NCBI GenBank assembly: GCA_002069125.1
Contig: MVZN01000004.1
Location: 1-64,000, forward strand
DNA from: Spirochaetes bacterium ADurb.BinA120
GTDB lineage: Bacteria; Spirochaetota; UBA4802; UBA5368
Length of the DNA stretch: 64,000 bases
Direction of reading: 5' to 3'
In this document: in pieces, positions 61,055-64,000 of the stretch
How positions within the stretch are numbered: the first letter of the stretch is position 1
Layout of the letters: each line of letters starts with the position of its first letter
Translations under genes and position numbers: made by a program
Notes under the pieces: generated by a model
Seen by the model: only the letters and a program-made list of their open reading frames with translations
What the model was told of the DNA's origin: nothing
Database searches by the model: none

Positions 61055-61777
61055 CTATCCGCCCGCAGAGAGGCGCGACAGGTTCCGCCTGACCGCCTCG
61101 TTTTCGGGGCCCAGGCGCTCGGCTTTTTTATAGTACTCCAGGGCCTCCTTCCGTTTCCCCATCCTTTCGAGGCTAAGGCCCATATTGTTTAAAAGCTCCG
61201 GAGAGGACGGGGCCGCGGCCAGCGCCGCCGCAAAGGCGGTGTTGGCCTGGGTGAACCTCCCGAGCCGCATGAGAGTCATTCCGAGCCCGTTATACGCGGC
61301 GAAGAACTCCGGGTCGATGGATATCGCCTTTTCGAAGAATTCCTTCGCCTTCCAGTAGCTTCCCACCCCGTAGGCTGATTTGGCGACCACGTGATAGGCT
61401 ACAGGGTTCTTCGCTATCGCTAGTGCGCGCTGGGCGAAGGGCTCCGCCTCCCTGTATCTCCCCATGTCGGTCAGTAAAAGCCCGAGGTCAATCAGAGGAT
61501 CTGGCAGGTCCTTCTGGATATCGGCACACCGCCGAAAATGCGCGATGGCGGCTTCGTGATTTCCCATCTTCCAGTGGTTGTGCGCGGCCAGAAACCTTAG
61601 CGCGTAGTTGGGCGAATTCTGCTGGAAATCCCTGTCCACGGATAGCTCCGCGGCGATCATATCGAGGGATTCCCGGAACTTATTCTCCTGAAACAGCTTT
61701 AGCGCCTCGTCGTAGGAGGCAAGGGCCCCGCTCGAAGAGAAGAGGAGAATGAGCGCGCAGTATAGCGTTTTTTTCAT
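61055..61777 (-). CDS. Exported TPR-repeat protein
   Basis: A signal peptide (MKKTLYCALILLFSSSGALA) and six or so TPR repeats (FLAAHNHWKMGNHEAAIAHF; LLTDMGRYREAEPFAQRALA; AYNGLGMTLMRLGRFTQANT; LLNNMGLSLERMGKRKEALE). 240 residues. It lies 57 bp after the pyruvate phosphate dikinase stop, with GGAG before the ATG, and just before the M23 peptidase. Likely a periplasmic adaptor. Confidence 0.87.
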   Translation of the reverse strand: MKKTLYCALILLFSSSGALASYDEALKLFQENKFRESLDMIAAELSVDRDFQQNSPNYALRFLAAHNHWKMGNHEAAIAHFRRCADIQKDLPDPLIDLGLLLTDMGRYREAEPFAQRALAIAKNPVAYHVVAKSAYGVGSYWKAKEFFEKAISIDPEFFAAYNGLGMTLMRLGRFTQANTAFAAALAAAPSSPELLNNMGLSLERMGKRKEALEYYKKAERLGPENEAVRRNLSRLSAGG

Positions 61778-61834
61778 TGGCTTTCCAGCTCCATTCAGAC
61801 AGCGGAGAGGGGCCAGCCCCCCTCCGCTATATGG

Positions 61835-64000
61835 TTACTTTTTCACGCCCTTTTTCTTGAGCGGCTTCTTCGAGGAAGAGACCGTCTTGGCCGGCTTTTT
61901 TACCTGTGTCTTCTTCGTCGTGATTTTTTTCGCTGCCGGTTTCGCCGCTCCGGCCCTTTTAGGTGCCGCTTTCTTCACCGCCCCTGAGGGTTTCGTCTTT
62001 CCAACCGCCTTCTTCACTGCGGCGGGCTTCGCCGGCGCGGTTTTCGCCCTCTTTACCGGCTTTGCGGGTTTCGCTCGTTTCACGGCCTTTATCGGCTTTT
62101 TACCGGCCGGCCGAACGGCTGCCTTTTTCACTTTTCCCCCGGCTCTCGCTTCGCGTACTGCCGCCTGCGCAGCGGCAAGCCGCGCAATAGGCACCCTGAA
62201 GGGGGAGCAGCTCACGTAATCCATGCCGACCCTGTGACAGAACTCGACCGACGACGGCTCTCCTCCGTGCTCGCCACAGATGCCGACCTTCAAATTGGGC
62301 CGCGTGCGCCTTCCCCTCTCTATGCCGATTGAGATCAGCTCGCCGATGCCATCCTGATCAAGTATCTGGAAGGGATCGGCCGGAAGTATATTCTTCGCGA
62401 GATAATCCGGCACAAAACCTCCAATGTCGTCTCTGGAGAACCCGAAGCCCATCTGGGTAAGGTCGTTGGTGCCGAAGGAGAAGAATTCCGCGGTCCTGGC
62501 TATCACTCCCGCCGCCAGCGCCGCCCTTGGAATCTCTATCATGGTGCCGAACATATAGTCTATGTCTTTCACGCCGTATTTGGCCCGGACCTCGGCGGCA
62601 ACCGCGTCCACAATCGCCTTCTGGTGATCGAGCTCCGCCCTGGTGCTCACCACCGGGACCATTATCTCCGGCTCGACCTTTTTGCCCTCCCGCGCAAGCT
62701 CGACCGCCGCTTCGAGGATCGCGCGTACCTGCATCTCGGTGATCTCCGGATATGTAATGCCAAGGCGCACGCCCCTGTGCCCCATCATGGGGTTGGACTC
62801 GTGAAGAGCGTCCGCGCGCCTGGCAAGCTCCTCCATGGATATGCCGAGTCCCTGCGCCAGCCGCTCGCGCTCGTCTTCGTGGTTCGGAACGAATTCGTGC
62901 AGCGGCGGGTCCAGAAGCCTTATGGTGACGGGCAGCCCGTTCATTTCATCCAGCGTGGCCTTGAAATCCTTTTTGACGAAAGGATAAAGCTCGTCCAGCG
63001 CGGCCCTTCTCTCCCTTTCGTCCTTGGACATGATCATACGCCTCAGGAAAAAGAGGAGCTTTTCGGAGTCTTTGCCATAGAACATATGCTCGGTCCTGAA
63101 AAGGCCTATGCCCTCCGCCCCGAAGGCGCGCGCCTTGGCCGCGTCAGCCGGGGTATCGGCGTTCGTCCTTACCTTCAGCCGGCGCCGCGCGTCCACGAGC
63201 TTCATGAAGCCCATAAAGCGGGGGTTCTCTGTCGAATCCATCATTGCCAGCCTGCCCTCGTACACATAACCACGTGTGCCGTTCAGCGTCAGGTAGTCCC
63301 CCTCCTGGAAGGTATGGCCGTCAACGCGCAGGGTCTTAGAGTGCACATCGACATTCAGCGCCCCGCAACCCACGATGCAGCATTTGCCCCAGCCGCGGGC
63401 CACGAGCGCAGCATGCGAGGTCATCCCCCCCCTGGCCGTCAGAATGCCGATCGCCGCCCGCATCCCCTCCACGTCCTCTGGATTTGTCTCCTCGCGCACC
63501 AATATCACGCCCTTCCCCTGCCGCTCCCACTCGACGGCGTCCTTCGCGGTAAACACGATCTGCCCGGAGGCTCCGCCCGGCCCTGCGGGGAGCCCTCTGG
63601 CGATCACGGTCGATTGCTTCTCGGCTGCCGGGTCCACAATCGGGTGCAGAAGCTCGTCGAGCTGCGTCGGCGAAACGCGCATAATCGCCTCGTCGGAGTT
63701 GATTAGCTTTTCCTCCAGCATGTCCATCGCCATGTTCAGCGCCGCCGTTCCGGTGCGCTTTCCTACGCGGCATTGGAGCATCCACAGACGCCCTTCCTGT
63801 ATGGTGAACTCTATGTCCTGCATGTCCCTGTAGTGTTTCTCGAGCTTCGCGCGATATCCGTCGAGCTCACGGTAAACCTCCGGCATCGCGGTCTGGAGCG
63901 AATGGAGGTGCCTGTTCTGCTCGCCCTTTGTCTCCTCGTTGAGAGGATTCGGAGTGCGAATGCCGGCCACCACGTCCTCGCCCTGGGCGTTGACCAGCCA
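61835..64000 (-). CDS. ppdK: Pyruvate, phosphate dikinase, C-terminal part, with a histone-H1-like tail (cut by window edge)
   Basis: The frame enters from the right edge and gives 721 residues of the C-terminal part, beginning WLVNAQGEDVVAGIRTP. PPDK interconverts pyruvate, ATP and Pi with PEP, AMP and PPi. The phospho-histidine domain is visible (GGMTSHAALVARGWGKC), as is the PEP-binding TIM barrel (MFGTMIEIPRAALAAG; FFSFGTNDLTQMGFGFSRDD; VGICGEHGGEPSSV). The catalytic fold ends at LAAAQAAV. It is followed by 106 extra residues (61838-62155) of which about 40 are Lys or Arg, in PAKKA-type repeats. This tail is unlike any PPDK known to me. Confidence 0.95.
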   Translation of the reverse strand, partial: WLVNAQGEDVVAGIRTPNPLNEETKGEQNRHLHSLQTAMPEVYRELDGYRAKLEKHYRDMQDIEFTIQEGRLWMLQCRVGKRTGTAALNMAMDMLEEKLINSDEAIMRVSPTQLDELLHPIVDPAAEKQSTVIARGLPAGPGGASGQIVFTAKDAVEWERQGKGVILVREETNPEDVEGMRAAIGILTARGGMTSHAALVARGWGKCCIVGCGALNVDVHSKTLRVDGHTFQEGDYLTLNGTRGYVYEGRLAMMDSTENPRFMGFMKLVDARRRLKVRTNADTPADAAKARAFGAEGIGLFRTEHMFYGKDSEKLLFFLRRMIMSKDERERRAALDELYPFVKKDFKATLDEMNGLPVTIRLLDPPLHEFVPNHEDERERLAQGLGISMEELARRADALHESNPMMGHRGVRLGITYPEITEMQVRAILEAAVELAREGKKVEPEIMVPVVSTRAELDHQKAIVDAVAAEVRAKYGVKDIDYMFGTMIEIPRAALAAGVIARTAEFFSFGTNDLTQMGFGFSRDDIGGFVPDYLAKNILPADPFQILDQDGIGELISIGIERGRRTRPNLKVGICGEHGGEPSSVEFCHRVGMDYVSCSPFRVPIARLAAAQAAVREARAGGKVKKAAVRPAGKKPIKAVKRAKPAKPVKRAKTAPAKPAAVKKAVGKTKPSGAVKKAAPKRAGAAKPAAKKITTKKTQVKKPAKTVSSSKKPLKKKGVKK

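Noticed and set aside
62624-63706. 360-codon open frame on the plus strand
   Set aside because: Antisense to the PPDK gene, with no domain or ribosome site.
1-64000. rRNA, tRNA, CRISPR, phage or insertion-sequence genes
   Set aside because: None was recognised on either strand by reading. A tRNA scan and an IS database search would be the decisive tests.

Overview
The window is 64 kb of GC-rich chromosome with ordinary, tightly packed genes. No rRNA, tRNA, CRISPR array, transposase or phage gene was found by reading. Signal peptides, lipobox lipoproteins, a predicted outer-membrane barrel, an SLT transglycosylase and M23 proteins point to a diderm (Gram-negative) cell. The Nfn-type transhydrogenase pair, ferredoxin-type disulfide reductase, [NiFe]-hydrogenase maturation genes, NikR and a radical SAM enzyme point to an anaerobic or hydrogen-related life. 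A deep-branching spirochaete or similar environmental anaerobe would fit, but this is a guess: no marker gene in the window settles the phylum.

Layout. 0-2 kb: divergent hypF (cut by the left edge) and hypB. 2-6 kb: a cysteine-rich YkgJ-type protein with a class III nucleotidyl cyclase, then NfnA/NfnB. 7-14 kb: glutaredoxin plus an FTR-rubredoxin protein, GTP-type PEP carboxykinase, NAD synthetase, a HEAT-repeat protein and a TetR regulator. 14-24 kb: SurE with a TPR protein, FmdB, and an envelope block (HEAT lipoprotein, FecR-domain protein, SLT transglycosylase with TPR-like region, unknown exported protein), then ManC. 24-38 kb: a DnaJ-domain protein, M28 peptidase, two dehydrogenases, phosphoglycerate mutase, an alpha/beta hydrolase with a DedA-type membrane protein, LysS, radical SAM protein, cytidylate-kinase-like protein, GH42 beta-galactosidase, a LysM-M23 protein and NikR.

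38-48 kb is dominated by a three-gene operon for the cell envelope: a TPR lipoprotein followed by two very large paralogues with DUF3857 and transglutaminase-like domains. One paralogue keeps the Cys-His-Asp triad (C903/H946/D960). In the other the Cys position is Pro883. 48-53 kb is the classical rpmH-rnpA-yidD-yidC-khpB-mnmE block, with an unusual 290 bp gap between yidD and yidC. 53-64 kb holds a glycosyltransferase, an OmpR-type regulator with a degenerate receiver, a stand-alone DbpA-type RNA-binding domain, a methyltransferase, a CsgG-like lipoprotein with a barrel protein, a toroid-fold protein, an M23 peptidase, a TPR protein, and the C-terminal part of pyruvate phosphate dikinase.

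The best leads are: (1) pyruvate phosphate dikinase carrying a 106-residue histone-H1-like Lys/Ala/Pro tail; (2) the active/inactive pair of giant transglutaminase-like proteins; (3) a glutamine-type NAD synthetase whose glutaminase nucleophile is replaced by Gly147; (4) a 31 bp near-identical sequence next to a hairpin in two intergenic gaps 15 kb apart; (5) a glutaredoxin/FTR-rubredoxin redox pair. No defence island or clearly novel multi-gene system was found. The envelope operon at 39-47 kb is the closest candidate.
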